From JAFNGF01 sp964567045 (GTDB lineage Bacteria; Planctomycetota; Phycisphaerae; Sedimentisphaerales; Anaerobacaceae): a DNA stretch of 24,161 nucleotides. The notes under the pieces are model-generated. The model was given only the letters and a program-made list of their open reading frames with translations, was not told the origin of the DNA and did not search any database. The position numbers and the translations under genes are program-made. Numbering within the stretch: position 1 is the first letter of the stretch; each line of letters begins with the position of its first letter. Positions 8,898 to 15,627 of this stretch are shown in pieces. The DNA is taken from positions 1 to 24,161 of the forward strand of contig CAZMLE010000055.1 in assembly GCA_964567045.1 (NCBI GenBank), in the 5' to 3' direction.

Positions 8898-9692
8898 TCA
8901 TTTTGGGACCCAGAGAGGGCGAAGGTTCTTGTAACTGTCACCAACTTTCTCAACGTGTAAGTTATCAGCTTTCGTTCGCTCAACGTGGCCATCTGCAAAT
9001 CCGACATTGACTGTTTTGTTTGGATGCCGCCCATTTACGGCGTCCTCTTCCTGGCCGGGCCATAATGCTCTTTCTTTGTTTATCCAAAGACCAGGTACAT
9101 ACGCAGTATCTTCAATTGTGCTATTACCAAGGGGAACTGGAGGTGTATTCGTTGCGTGCCACCAGTTTATCATACTGTAGCTGCTATCGAACACCAGCAG
9201 AGTCTGGCCGGGATGAGATATATCAGTACTGCGTAAGGGGACTCCAATAAATTCGGTGTAGCTTTCTCGGCCATGGGACATTTTGCATATAGACTGGTTC
9301 ACACCGAAGTTGCCATGTAAAACATAGTCCAATTTGGGGTCTTTTATCTGCCTGGAGGGACACCAGAGTACAGAGTCTTCGTCTTTTTCTCTCCTGGGAT
9401 AGCTGGTGATACAATTGAACCACCACCAACCTTTTCTATCGTATGCGGAATTTCCCGGATAACCGCCTTGCGGCGGGAATGGCGAGTTACTATTAAAGCC
9501 GTAAGGAAACGCCTGGTTATCGGTTTCGTAAATGACCAAGCCAGCCAGTAATTGCTTGACTTTTGAGCCGCAAAGCACAGTTTGGGCCCGCTGTCTTGAA
9601 CTTTGCATCAGGGGAACCAGTAGAGCTATCAAGAAGGCGGCAATTACAATAACCATAAGTAATTCAACCAGTGTAAAAGAGGAACCTTTCAT
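8898..9692 (-). CDS. Prepilin-type secretion-associated protein with C-terminal H-x(n)-DG motif
   Basis: 264 aa. The N-terminus MKGSSFTLVELLMVIVIAAF is a type IV prepilin/pseudopilin signal: a short basic leader, FTLVEL, and a long hydrophobic helix. The C-terminal part has RHPNKTVNVGFADGHV, the histidine-DG processing-associated motif common in Planctomycetota, here with ten residues between H and DG. Such proteins are thought to be exported by a type II/IV pilus-like machine; the precise role is unknown. The residue before the cleavage site is Ser (S|F) rather than the nearly invariant Gly. No ribosome binding site precedes ATG, and the promoter is so close that the mRNA would be almost leaderless. 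It converges on the anti-sigma gene with only 2 nt between stops, so a shared bidirectional termination zone or overlapping 3' ends is expected. Confidence 0.85.
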   Translation of the reverse strand: MKGSSFTLVELLMVIVIAAFLIALLVPLMQSSRQRAQTVLCGSKVKQLLAGLVIYETDNQAFPYGFNSNSPFPPQGGYPGNSAYDRKGWWWFNCITSYPRREKDEDSVLWCPSRQIKDPKLDYVLHGNFGVNQSICKMSHGRESYTEFIGVPLRSTDISHPGQTLLVFDSSYSMINWWHATNTPPVPLGNSTIEDTAYVPGLWINKERALWPGQEEDAVNGRHPNKTVNVGFADGHVERTKADNLHVEKVGDSYKNLRPLWVPK

Positions 9693-9700
9693 GGACCCGT

Positions 9701-9729
9701 ATTCTATGGAGGCTCTTCCGAGGAGTCAA
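9701..9729 (-). promoter_or_regulatory. Sigma-70-like promoter of the prepilin-like gene, predicted leaderless
   Basis: Minus strand: TTGACT (9724-9729), 17-nt spacer, TAGAAT (9701-9706). A normal start site would fall near 9694, only about 2 nt before ATG at 9692. No purine-rich ribosome binding site is present. Confidence 0.5.
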
Positions 9730-9799
9730 CGCACATACTAATCACAAAGGTAGATGGAAATTTTCCCTCTCTGGCTGGTTCGTTATGCCAGCGCAACTG

Positions 9800-11611
9800 C
9801 TATTTACAGGCCCGCATATAGTAGTATGTCCATTCGCCGGTTATATCACAACCCCAAGGGTTATAAGGGTCGTTGATACAGGGGGAATCCTTCATCCTGA
9901 GCATAACTGAGTTAGTACAACTGCCGCTCGTGTCAGCTTTACAGCCCCAGCGTTCATAGTACTCTTGGTAGTAATTCCCGCAAACCCCGGCAACATATTC
10001 GCAAAACACAACATTGTATTCCTGCAGGAGTCGGGTACACGTATAGCCCGAACCGCCAATTATGCTCTGAAGCTGGGCATTATCGATATCAGCAAAGCTG
10101 CCCTGTATTTGGATTGGTTGATTTGAAGTCAAAAGAGCCGTGCCTTCAGTCCAGTCCATGTCAAAGAAATTAAGGTCGGTCCGGTAGAAAAACCTATTGT
10201 CAGTTAAATCTATGCACCATACGTTCTGATTATCAATACCAGCAAGTACAACAAAATGGTTCTTTCCTGGGATATGCAAGATTATTTCGCAGCCTTCGTC
10301 CACACTCTTAAGAGTTTGGATGTCCGTCTTTCCAGCTCGGCAATAAAGGCCCAGACTTTGTAAAAATCCCTTCATCGCGTAAAGATTGGTTGTTTTATCT
10401 GGTTCGCTCATCAACTGAGCGAGCTGCTGGTCGGTTATGCTTTTGCCCAACCGAGCGGCTACATATTTCACTGCCACCGTAGCGCAGTTTTGTGGCTGGA
10501 TGCCCTGGTTTGCGGCAACCGCCAACCTTTCAGCTAAGAGGAAATCCGTATCAACCATCTGCGAGTAGCAGTACATTAGAGGTCTATCGGTGAGGTATGA
10601 GAAATACTCTATTAGTGCCTCTGGCTCATATTCAACGGTAAAGTTATCTATTGCGGGCACATCGCCACTTATCTCAGTAAACTGCCAGAGATCATACGCT
10701 AAAAGTTTGCTTGTCCCGGCATGGTATTGCCCTATGTATATGGTAGTCGGGACCCACCTGTCCAACATCAGTCTGTAATTATCGTATCGCTTGTAGATAA
10801 CCGAATTGTCCTCCCTATTTATCGAACAAGATATTACGGCGTAGTCCTTTTGTGAGTCCAGTACCAAAAGCATTTGGGAACCATCTGGACCAGTGACCGT
10901 CAAATGCATCTGAGGTTGAGCACCGACGTCCCGCTCGACGGCGGAGACTTGGGCAGCGGAAAGATTCTCATACGTGTAGTAGCCGTATCCCCAGGGAATT
11001 ATGCCTGCGGTTAGAGCGCCGTTAATAACGTGAGGAGTATGACCTTCTGTGTCAACTATGGCATGATTGCCCGGCAAAGCATAAGTGGTATACTTTTCGC
11101 CATCCCAGGCGAATACACGTTTGGCATTCCAGTCCAGATTAAACTGTTCGGTCATGAAATTGCCTTGCAAGTCTTGCGGCAGTTTTACAGAATCCGTGCG
11201 TGAGACTACATTTATTTCCCAGTAAAACCTGTCGCCGTCAAATCTGGCCACCTCTGTCGAATTCATCGTGTATTCGTTGGATAGCCTGTAGCGAACGTTA
11301 AATGGTATGGCATCCAACCGCATCTTTTGCAACTCTTCGGTCAACTCTCGTTTGTTTGGGTTATCTCGATATTCTTGAATCTTCCGGTTGATTTGAGTGT
11401 TGATCTCATCGAGGTCGGTGGTCTTTGCTGCCCTGTATTCTTCGTGTGTACCCTCAATTATGCCAGCAGCTATCCAAGTCTTTCGAGGCTGACTTGTCAG
11501 TTTCTGAAATATCTCTAAAATCTCGGTCCTGTTCAATGGCCTGTCTGCAAAGGCAATACTACCTATAAATTGCACCAAAGCGCCTATGATTACAGCATAT
11601 CTTTTATACAT
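9800..11611 (-). CDS. Sec-secreted C39-like cysteine peptidase protein with internal double-glycine motif and Cys-rich tail
   Basis: 603 aa, ATG 11611 with AAGGAGG 5 nt upstream. Residues 1-22 are a Sec signal peptide (hydrophobic core, AFA before D23). Residues about 24-345 form a large unassigned extracytoplasmic domain rich in Tyr/Trp. Residues about 370-495 look like a C39 peptidase fold: PQNCATVA with Cys376, NHFVVL with His452 and CIDLTDN with Asp468. At 509-520 the sequence IDNAQLQSIIGG matches a double-glycine leader (hydrophobic -12, L-7, I-4, G-2, G-1), the kind C39 peptidases cut. The remaining 83 residues contain eight cysteines. One reading is a protein that releases its own Cys-rich peptide. 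It is flanked by the dockerin-like and prepilin-like genes on the same strand and lies opposite the ECF sigma operon. The C39 call is moderate; the cargo idea is inference. Confidence 0.8.
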   Translation of the reverse strand: MYKRYAVIIGALVQFIGSIAFADRPLNRTEILEIFQKLTSQPRKTWIAAGIIEGTHEEYRAAKTTDLDEINTQINRKIQEYRDNPNKRELTEELQKMRLDAIPFNVRYRLSNEYTMNSTEVARFDGDRFYWEINVVSRTDSVKLPQDLQGNFMTEQFNLDWNAKRVFAWDGEKYTTYALPGNHAIVDTEGHTPHVINGALTAGIIPWGYGYYTYENLSAAQVSAVERDVGAQPQMHLTVTGPDGSQMLLVLDSQKDYAVISCSINREDNSVIYKRYDNYRLMLDRWVPTTIYIGQYHAGTSKLLAYDLWQFTEISGDVPAIDNFTVEYEPEALIEYFSYLTDRPLMYCYSQMVDTDFLLAERLAVAANQGIQPQNCATVAVKYVAARLGKSITDQQLAQLMSEPDKTTNLYAMKGFLQSLGLYCRAGKTDIQTLKSVDEGCEIILHIPGKNHFVVLAGIDNQNVWCIDLTDNRFFYRTDLNFFDMDWTEGTALLTSNQPIQIQGSFADIDNAQLQSIIGGSGYTCTRLLQEYNVVFCEYVAGVCGNYYQEYYERWGCKADTSGSCTNSVMLRMKDSPCINDPYNPWGCDITGEWTYYYMRACK

Positions 11612-11648
11612 AGTTGCCTCCTTGTATCCGACATCGGGTTAACAAGAC

Positions 11649-11671
11649 AGTGACTCAACAACCGAGTCACT
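11649..11671 (-). promoter_or_regulatory. Inverted repeat upstream of the C39 gene
   Basis: AGTGACTC and GAGTCACT form a perfect 8-bp inverted repeat separated by 7 nt, about 40 nt before the ATG. It could be a regulator site or a leader hairpin. No T-tract follows it, so it is not a terminator. Confidence 0.45.
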
Positions 11672-11905
11672 TGCACACGAAATCTCTGTCACCTGCTTTC
11701 TATAACTTGGGCGATCCAGAGTTGGAGAATGTGGATTGTCTTTCAGAAATTTCTTGGGAGGGTGCCTTGCAGCAGAATTCAGACCGAGAGCTTTCAGTGG
11801 CACCAAAAGGCAAAACGATTCTGAGGAAGACGTGGGTTTTTGTTGCGGTACGAAATGGACTTTATGAGAAGTAGATTACCTTCCGAAAAAGCTGACTGAC
11901 TGTGA
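11672..11905. other. Gap between dockerin-like and C39 genes, no gene seen
   Basis: About 230 nt with no convincing coding frame on either strand. A plus-strand open frame covering most of it lacks a ribosome binding site and runs into the C39 promoter side. No strong -35/-10 pair was found for the C39 gene, which may be read from the dockerin promoter. Confidence 0.35.
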
Positions 11906-12607
11906 CTATTCGGTCGTTTCGAGCCAATAATCGGCAAATAGCATCAGATCATTGAGGCTAACCGACCGATCTCTGTCCAGGTCAATCCCTTCGCACCAGT
12001 CTGGCTCGTTGCAAACTACCCCCTGCCAACATGATGCGAATATAGCAAAGTCCACAAAGTCCACTTTGGTGTCACGGTTGAAGTCTCGGCTGGGGACGTG
12101 AAAAAACGTAAGATAATAAACGGGGTCCACCCAGCTTATGGCATGATCATATAACCCTACCCTGCAAATGCCGACATCCGTGCCAGTGTAATCGATAACA
12201 AACCAGTCACCCGCGAGTGCGCTGCGGTGTCCTTCCAAGCTGAATCCCTGAGCCTCGGGCTCCTGCCATTCCCACACCCTCGCCCCATTGCCGGCGGCTG
12301 GTAGACGCGAGCCTGCCCAGTCATCACTTGTCTCGCTGTAGTCTCTGGCTGACAAGACTCCGTAATTGCAGTCTTCTCCTGTAATAGCCAGATCGCCGCC
12401 CCAGTATCCACCGGCATTCGAGCTGATAACAATCGTAAGTCTGGTTCCTACCATGATGTCTCTATACACGAATGGGATGTTGGGATCGGATAGTTCAAGC
12501 GGTGTGATACCGTCAGCTCGGTACACATTCGCAGAAACCTGTCCCATAGCTGTTGAGCTCACAGTAACGGTTGATATCCACAATGTCACGAGTACGCGGT
12601 TAATCAT
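11906..12607 (-). CDS. Secreted protein with C-terminal dockerin-like EF-hand repeats
   Basis: 233 aa from ATG 12607, chosen because GGAGG lies 7 nt upstream and because the Sec signal (MINRVLVTLWISTVTVSSTA then MGQV) begins there. The body (about 25-170) is a beta-rich extracytoplasmic domain I do not recognise. The C-terminus has two calcium-loop repeats typical of Planctomycetota secreted proteins: DFNRDTKVDFVDFAIFASCW and DLDRDRSVSLNDLMLFADYW, with Asp/Asn at the coordinating positions. In cellulosomes such modules dock to cohesins; in Planctomycetota their partners are mostly unknown. The second repeat ends the protein (YWLETTE). The gene lies upstream of and parallel to the C39 gene, with a 294-nt gap, and is preceded by a consensus-like promoter and an upstream ORF. 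Confidence 0.82.
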   Translation of the reverse strand: MINRVLVTLWISTVTVSSTAMGQVSANVYRADGITPLELSDPNIPFVYRDIMVGTRLTIVISSNAGGYWGGDLAITGEDCNYGVLSARDYSETSDDWAGSRLPAAGNGARVWEWQEPEAQGFSLEGHRSALAGDWFVIDYTGTDVGICRVGLYDHAISWVDPVYYLTFFHVPSRDFNRDTKVDFVDFAIFASCWQGVVCNEPDWCEGIDLDRDRSVSLNDLMLFADYWLETTE

Positions 12608-12701
12608 GGTTGACCCTCCACGAACGGATAAGTCTCCTGCCTGGCTCCAAGTAAGAATTGAAGACGTTCTGGGAACCGACTTTGGCGGATATTGTGAACA
12701 T
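12600..12701 (-). CDS. Upstream ORF (33 aa) overlapping the start of the dockerin-like gene
   Basis: ATG 12701 is preceded by AAGGAGG at ideal spacing, the best ribosome binding site in this part of the window. The 33-codon frame (MFTISAKVGSQNVF... ending WRVNHD) stops at TAA 8 nt past the start of the dockerin-like gene, in a different frame. That layout suggests translational coupling or control rather than a functional peptide. No homologue is recognised. Confidence 0.4.
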   Translation of the reverse strand: MFTISAKVGSQNVFNSYLEPGRRLIRSWRVNHD

Positions 12702-12738
12702 TCTTCCTCCTTGCCAGCCAAGATATATACTGTAACAG

Positions 12739-12767
12739 ACTATACTCGAACCAGCCAGCCAAGTCAA
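12739..12767 (-). promoter_or_regulatory. Sigma-70-like promoter of the dockerin/C39 genes
   Basis: Minus strand: TTGACT (12762-12767), 17-nt spacer, TATAGT (12739-12744). The start site would be near 12732, leaving a 125-nt leader that contains the 33-codon upstream ORF. The -35 hexamer and spacing are identical to those of the prepilin-like gene promoter. Confidence 0.55.
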
Positions 12768-13152
12768 TGAACTACATGAAAACAGTTACATAGCTTCCAA
12801 GCATTATGCAACTGCGACAAATCGGTTTACAACTGTTCTGAGGCGTCGCTGCTGAGAAATTCCTTGGCCATGTCGGCAAATCCAGCAAAGCTTGTCGCAG
12901 TAGGTTAGTCGCAAATTTTTGCTCATTATTTTGAAAAAGATAATCCACAATGGAGCGGTTGGGGTCGCCTTCCCAGTTGCCGGGTTGTCTGGACATCGCC
13001 TGTTAGTTTTCGAAGGCGGTCCGTAAGCCGTTCAGCTTCTATCGCGCGGTTTCTGGGGCTCAAAGTTCTGTCCCGGAGACAGCTTTTTCCCCTTGAACGG
13101 TGGTTGGTGGCTAACGATAGAACGCCACCTGCTGGCAGCAGAGAAAAATAAA
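12768..13152. other. Stretch with a possible decayed minus-strand frame
   Basis: No intact gene. Between about 12830 and 12990 two overlapping minus-strand frames look protein-like in turn (SIVDYLFQNNEQKFATNLL in one, then SFAGFADMAKEFLSSDASEQ in another, ending at a TAA). This is what one frameshift in a small gene would leave. The case is weak. Confidence 0.3.
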
Positions 13153-13461
13153 ATGGATAACAAGATTTCAGCAAGTGCGCGGGAAACGATAGACAATATA
13201 CGGACTTACATAGAAGAGAGAGGTGGAAACTACAGCGATTGGCATGCTGGACTTTGTCAAGAAATTCAAAACATTATCATAAACATTTACCGGGTCAACA
13301 GCCGTTGCTGGACCTATTGCGAGACGCCTTCACCTCAGGCTGCAAAAGAAGTTTTAGACTACTGTGTTAATACGCTCGGAATAGCTGGAGACGTCAATAC
13401 CCAGGAGGCAGACTCGTTCTCCCAAGTCGTCTACGTATATAAGAAGCCGCACACGCCCTGA
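13153..13461 (+). CDS. Small hypothetical protein (102 aa)
   Basis: 102 aa from ATG 13153 (MDNKISASARETID). I preferred this to the earlier ATG at 13093 because the first 20 codons there do not look conserved in style. Composition is good: amphipathic N-terminal helix, RGGNYSDWHAGL, a central CWTYC, and a terminal VVYVYKK strand. It resembles small mobile-element proteins with a YS-W--GI core and a terminal YVYAYK-like strand, for which I know no function. The ribosome binding site is weak (AGAG). It stands alone on the plus strand between the secretion island and decayed DNA, so it could be cargo of an older element. Confidence 0.55.
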   Translation: MDNKISASARETIDNIRTYIEERGGNYSDWHAGLCQEIQNIIINIYRVNSRCWTYCETPSPQAAKEVLDYCVNTLGIAGDVNTQEADSFSQVVYVYKKPHTP

Positions 13462-14075
13462 GCGAATAACTGGCCTGACCTTCGCGTTCAATCGTAATAG
13501 CACTTTACGAAATGGCTACCCATAATTGCTGCTATGATGTTGTCAGTGGCGATAGTATGTTTTGGTCGTAAGTGATACTTAGAGCTTGGTTCCGCGGGTC
13601 CCCGACCTACTATCGGTATTGATGCTCAGAGACCTTGACATTTTCACCTTTCGAAGCCTGCTTATCGAAATGCAAACTAAGAGGCTTGGTTTCTGCTGTT
13701 TCATACCCTTTGCGCTAACGGTTTTGACCGTCTTTTTGGCCGGTCTGAAGGCGTATTCTCCTTCGACTGTCCACCTATGGCGGATTTAGGATAGTTACTA
13801 ACGGATCACCAGTCGTCCCGATTGCAGCTTATATTATACGTTCGCGATGTCTGTTGAGCAATGCTGTTGCCCATTTTGCGGTGACTCACCGTTGATTGCC
13901 CGTTAGTAAACGGCGAAACTGCATTCGTAGCGCCCTTTTGTGTCTCTGCCCGTGTCTTCCGTCAGAGGCGGCCCAGTGCCTGTAATCCGCTATTTTGGGG
14001 CCGCTCCGGCATTGTGCTGTTTTCTTGCTGCAAAATCAGTGTCCGTGCTCTCGAGCCCTCGCTCGCACGCGCGCG
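13462..14075. other. Long non-coding stretch with inverted repeats
   Basis: About 600 nt with no convincing gene. It holds a 10-bp perfect inverted repeat (TTACTAACGG 13795-13804, CCGTTAGTAA 13900-13909) and, between these, a near-palindrome CGGTGACTCACCG (13879-13891). The latter partly repeats the GGATCACC next to the first arm. Confidence 0.5.
13795..13909. repeat. Imperfect inverted repeat, 115 bp overall
   Basis: Outer arms TTACTAACGG and CCGTTAGTAA are perfect complements. GGATCACC next to the left arm matches GGTGA at 13880-13884, so the pairing continues inward with an interruption. The overall size is like an integron attC site, but the core GTT is followed by AGTA rather than the RRRY consensus. 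Confidence 0.45.
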
Positions 14076-14264
14076 TTAAAGCGTCAGTAAATTCGTTTTT
14101 GGCTCAAAAGCACAGGTTTTGTATAAATAACTATGACCGTTACTGCCCCGTTTTGGTCGCTTCACAAATGAGGTCTGAACCAGCGTTTTGATTGCCTGTC
14201 TTATGCGCTCCGGCAATTCTGGCCAAGCAGCCACAATTTCAGCCCAATCAGGGGTCAGTTCAGC
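14076..14264 (-). pseudogene. Remnant of the integrase-associated small ORF, second copy
   Basis: A 62-codon open stretch starting right after a TAA. It encodes TPDWAEIVAAWPELPERIRQ then AIKTLV, followed by a basic tail of unrelated sequence. It has no start codon with a ribosome binding site. It matches the small gene at 16548-16658 in protein and DNA sequence. Like the copy at 6157-6423 it lies on the minus strand, consistent with repeated insertion of related integrative elements. Confidence 0.6.
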
Positions 14265-14413
14265 TTATTTGCGGTGATGTTGACAAGGAGAAGCCGTTAA
14301 GCCAACCTACAGAATCTTACAGAGCAGCGATTATAGCTACTTTACGCCCGTAGGATGGCCGAATGGCTCTTGGTATGAGTCATAATAGCCTTTTTTCAGA
14401 AATCGGCCTGTTT

Positions 14414-14563
14414 CTATCTCGGCTCATTAAGCCTTTGCTCTATCGCCGTTATCCGCCGCTCAAGGTCTTCGACCTCTTTGTGCTTGATGAAATACTCGAT
14501 TATGTCGTTGCAGGCCAGGCGCTCCAGCCTACAGAAGCTCTTGAAGTGCCATATTTTTAGAGG
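14414..14563 (-). pseudogene. Remnant or start-less small ORF (HFKSFCRLERLACNDIIEYF family)
   Basis: 49 open codons ending at TAG encode IWHFKSFCRLERLACNDIIE, then YFIKHKEVEDLERRITAIEQ, then RLNEPR. The second half is a strong heptad pattern (VEDLERRITAIEQRL), so a short coiled coil is likely. The composition is clearly protein-like, but the frame has only ATA where ATG would be expected. It is therefore probably a decayed copy of a small protein carried by related elements. It is followed by the integrase-tail remnant on the same strand. Confidence 0.45.
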
Positions 14564-14604
14564 GTTTTAGGCCGTAGGATTGACGACTTGGCCTTCACCC
14601 GTCC

Positions 14605-14826
14605 TTAGCAAGCGGTGATTTCAGAATCAGGGCTAAAAGGGCTGTTTTCCGTCACGCAGCCACTGGCCCACCAGGCAGGCAGTTTCTTAGCTGGCAGGCC
14701 CCTGGCTATTAACTCTGCCGAATCGAGCAGCATCACAAGGTCCATGTTAGACTGTTCTGTCAATTTCTGCTGGTAGGTCAGCCACTCCTGGAGATTTTCA
14801 GGCAAACCCCCCTCTTTCTCCCCCAC
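14605..14826 (-). CDS. Small hypothetical protein (73 aa), GTG start
   Basis: 73 aa from GTG 14826, with AGGA 6 nt upstream and only 8 nt after the stop of the zinc-ribbon gene, so it is probably co-translated. The sequence (VGEKEGGLPENLQEWLTYQQ onward, then a Leu-rich helix and LPAKKLPAWWASG) reads as protein rather than shadow. The same frame continues upstream as an antisense-free overlap of the previous gene, which I treat as a shadow. Function is not recognised. Confidence 0.42.
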   Translation of the reverse strand: MGEKEGGLPENLQEWLTYQQKLTEQSNMDLVMLLDSAELIARGLPAKKLPAWWASGCVTENSPFSPDSEITAC

Positions 14827-14834
14827 CCCGTATC

Positions 14835-15446
14835 CTATAGCAACAAACGCTCCCAATCCATAGACGCGTAGCTCCCCATACGTTTTGTAATCGCATTTAT
14901 CCTTCTTACTTTTCTTGTGGGTCTGCCCCTGTACGTCCACCGTTTGACTTTCTCCCGAAGCTCTTGTACCTGTCTTTCGGCCTTTAAGACATATCCTAAT
15001 TGGCCAAATCGCCCCAAACGACATTCGTTCCGGCTTTCGTAGGACAGGTTGTAACAGTGCCGACAACCAAAGTATTTGCCGCCTGACGATAAAAACAGCG
15101 TCCCAACCCGTCGGCCACAAGGCACACCGTTGCTGCTGAGCGGGCAAATAAACCAATATCTTACACCCCCATAATGACACGGCGTCATTGTTAGACCAAC
15201 CTTGTAATCATAATCGGTCTTTTCACCAGAATTGCGGTCTGTGATTGTGTAGTTAAGCTTTACATACGGCTCATCCAGCACGTCCACAACTATCCCAATA
15301 CTGCTTCTATGACCTGATGGCGAGCGTGTCCAGGTCAATGTCGTGCTACAACACCCCCCCAACAAGCCAAACTCCTTCAACTTAGAAATGCTCAGCTCGG
15401 TGCTGTCTTCGACCGTTGTTTTTTTGCTCCAGTAGTATCTGCCCAT
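14835..15446 (-). CDS. Zinc-ribbon mobile-element protein of unknown function (203 aa)
   Basis: 203 aa. The central block FICPLSSNGVPCGRRVGTLF followed by GGKYFGCRHCYNLSYESR holds the pairs C-x(n)-C and C-x2-C of a zinc ribbon. It is a hallmark of a widespread family of unknown function found near integrases and phage remnants. The C-terminus is basic (KRWTYRGRPTRKVRRINAI), suggesting nucleic-acid binding. The start ATG follows a purine-rich AAGAGAGAAA. A TATAAT about 60 nt upstream and, further up, a T7-promoter-like sequence lie in the gap to the preceding gene. The gene probably belongs to the accessory end of the phage-like element. Confidence 0.75.
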   Translation of the reverse strand: MGRYYWSKKTTVEDSTELSISKLKEFGLLGGCCSTTLTWTRSPSGHRSSIGIVVDVLDEPYVKLNYTITDRNSGEKTDYDYKVGLTMTPCHYGGVRYWFICPLSSNGVPCGRRVGTLFLSSGGKYFGCRHCYNLSYESRNECRLGRFGQLGYVLKAERQVQELREKVKRWTYRGRPTRKVRRINAITKRMGSYASMDWERLLL

Positions 15447-15505
15447 TTATTTTTCTCTCTTTTCATTGCCGAAATCATTAGGGATTCTGCACACATTTTG
15501 ACTAC

Positions 15506-15511
15506 ATTATA
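15506..15511 (-). promoter_or_regulatory. Possible -10 element for the zinc-ribbon gene
   Basis: A perfect TATAAT on the minus strand, 60 nt before the ATG. No good -35 is found at 16-18 nt; TTGATG occurs at 14 nt. The assignment is tentative. Confidence 0.35.
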
Positions 15512-15542
15512 GCTACACCTTTTGACATCAAGCCTCAGTAGA

Positions 15543-15557
15543 TATAGTGAGTCGTAT
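15543..15557 (-). promoter_or_regulatory. 15-nt exact match to the T7 RNA polymerase promoter core
   Basis: On the minus strand the sequence ATACGACTCACTATA equals positions -15 to -1 of the T7 class III promoter and points towards the zinc-ribbon gene. The next bases are TCT instead of GGG, so T7-type initiation would be poor. See findings. Confidence 0.4.
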
Positions 15558-15627
15558 GGTGGGGTAAACCTTATGCAGGTTTTCAGTATCCCAAAAAACA
15601 TAAAAACCGCGAAACGAACCCATTTCC

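Noticed and set aside
11614..11874. Plus-strand ORF of 86 codons between the C39 and dockerin-like genes
   Set aside because: No ribosome binding site, no protein-like pattern, and it covers the leader and inverted repeat of the C39 gene.
13795..13909. Integron attC site
   Set aside because: The inner core GTTAGTA does not fit GTTRRRY, the partner box is also off consensus, and no second copy or integron integrase is seen.
14340..14380. tRNA-like GGATGGCCGAATGGCTC sequence
   Set aside because: Only the D-arm resemblance is present; no anticodon arm or T arm can be folded downstream.
14827..15180. Minus-strand frame overlapping the zinc-ribbon gene
   Set aside because: It is an alternative frame of a gene with clear zinc-ribbon motifs. 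Only its part beyond the gene's stop (14605-14826) looks like real protein.
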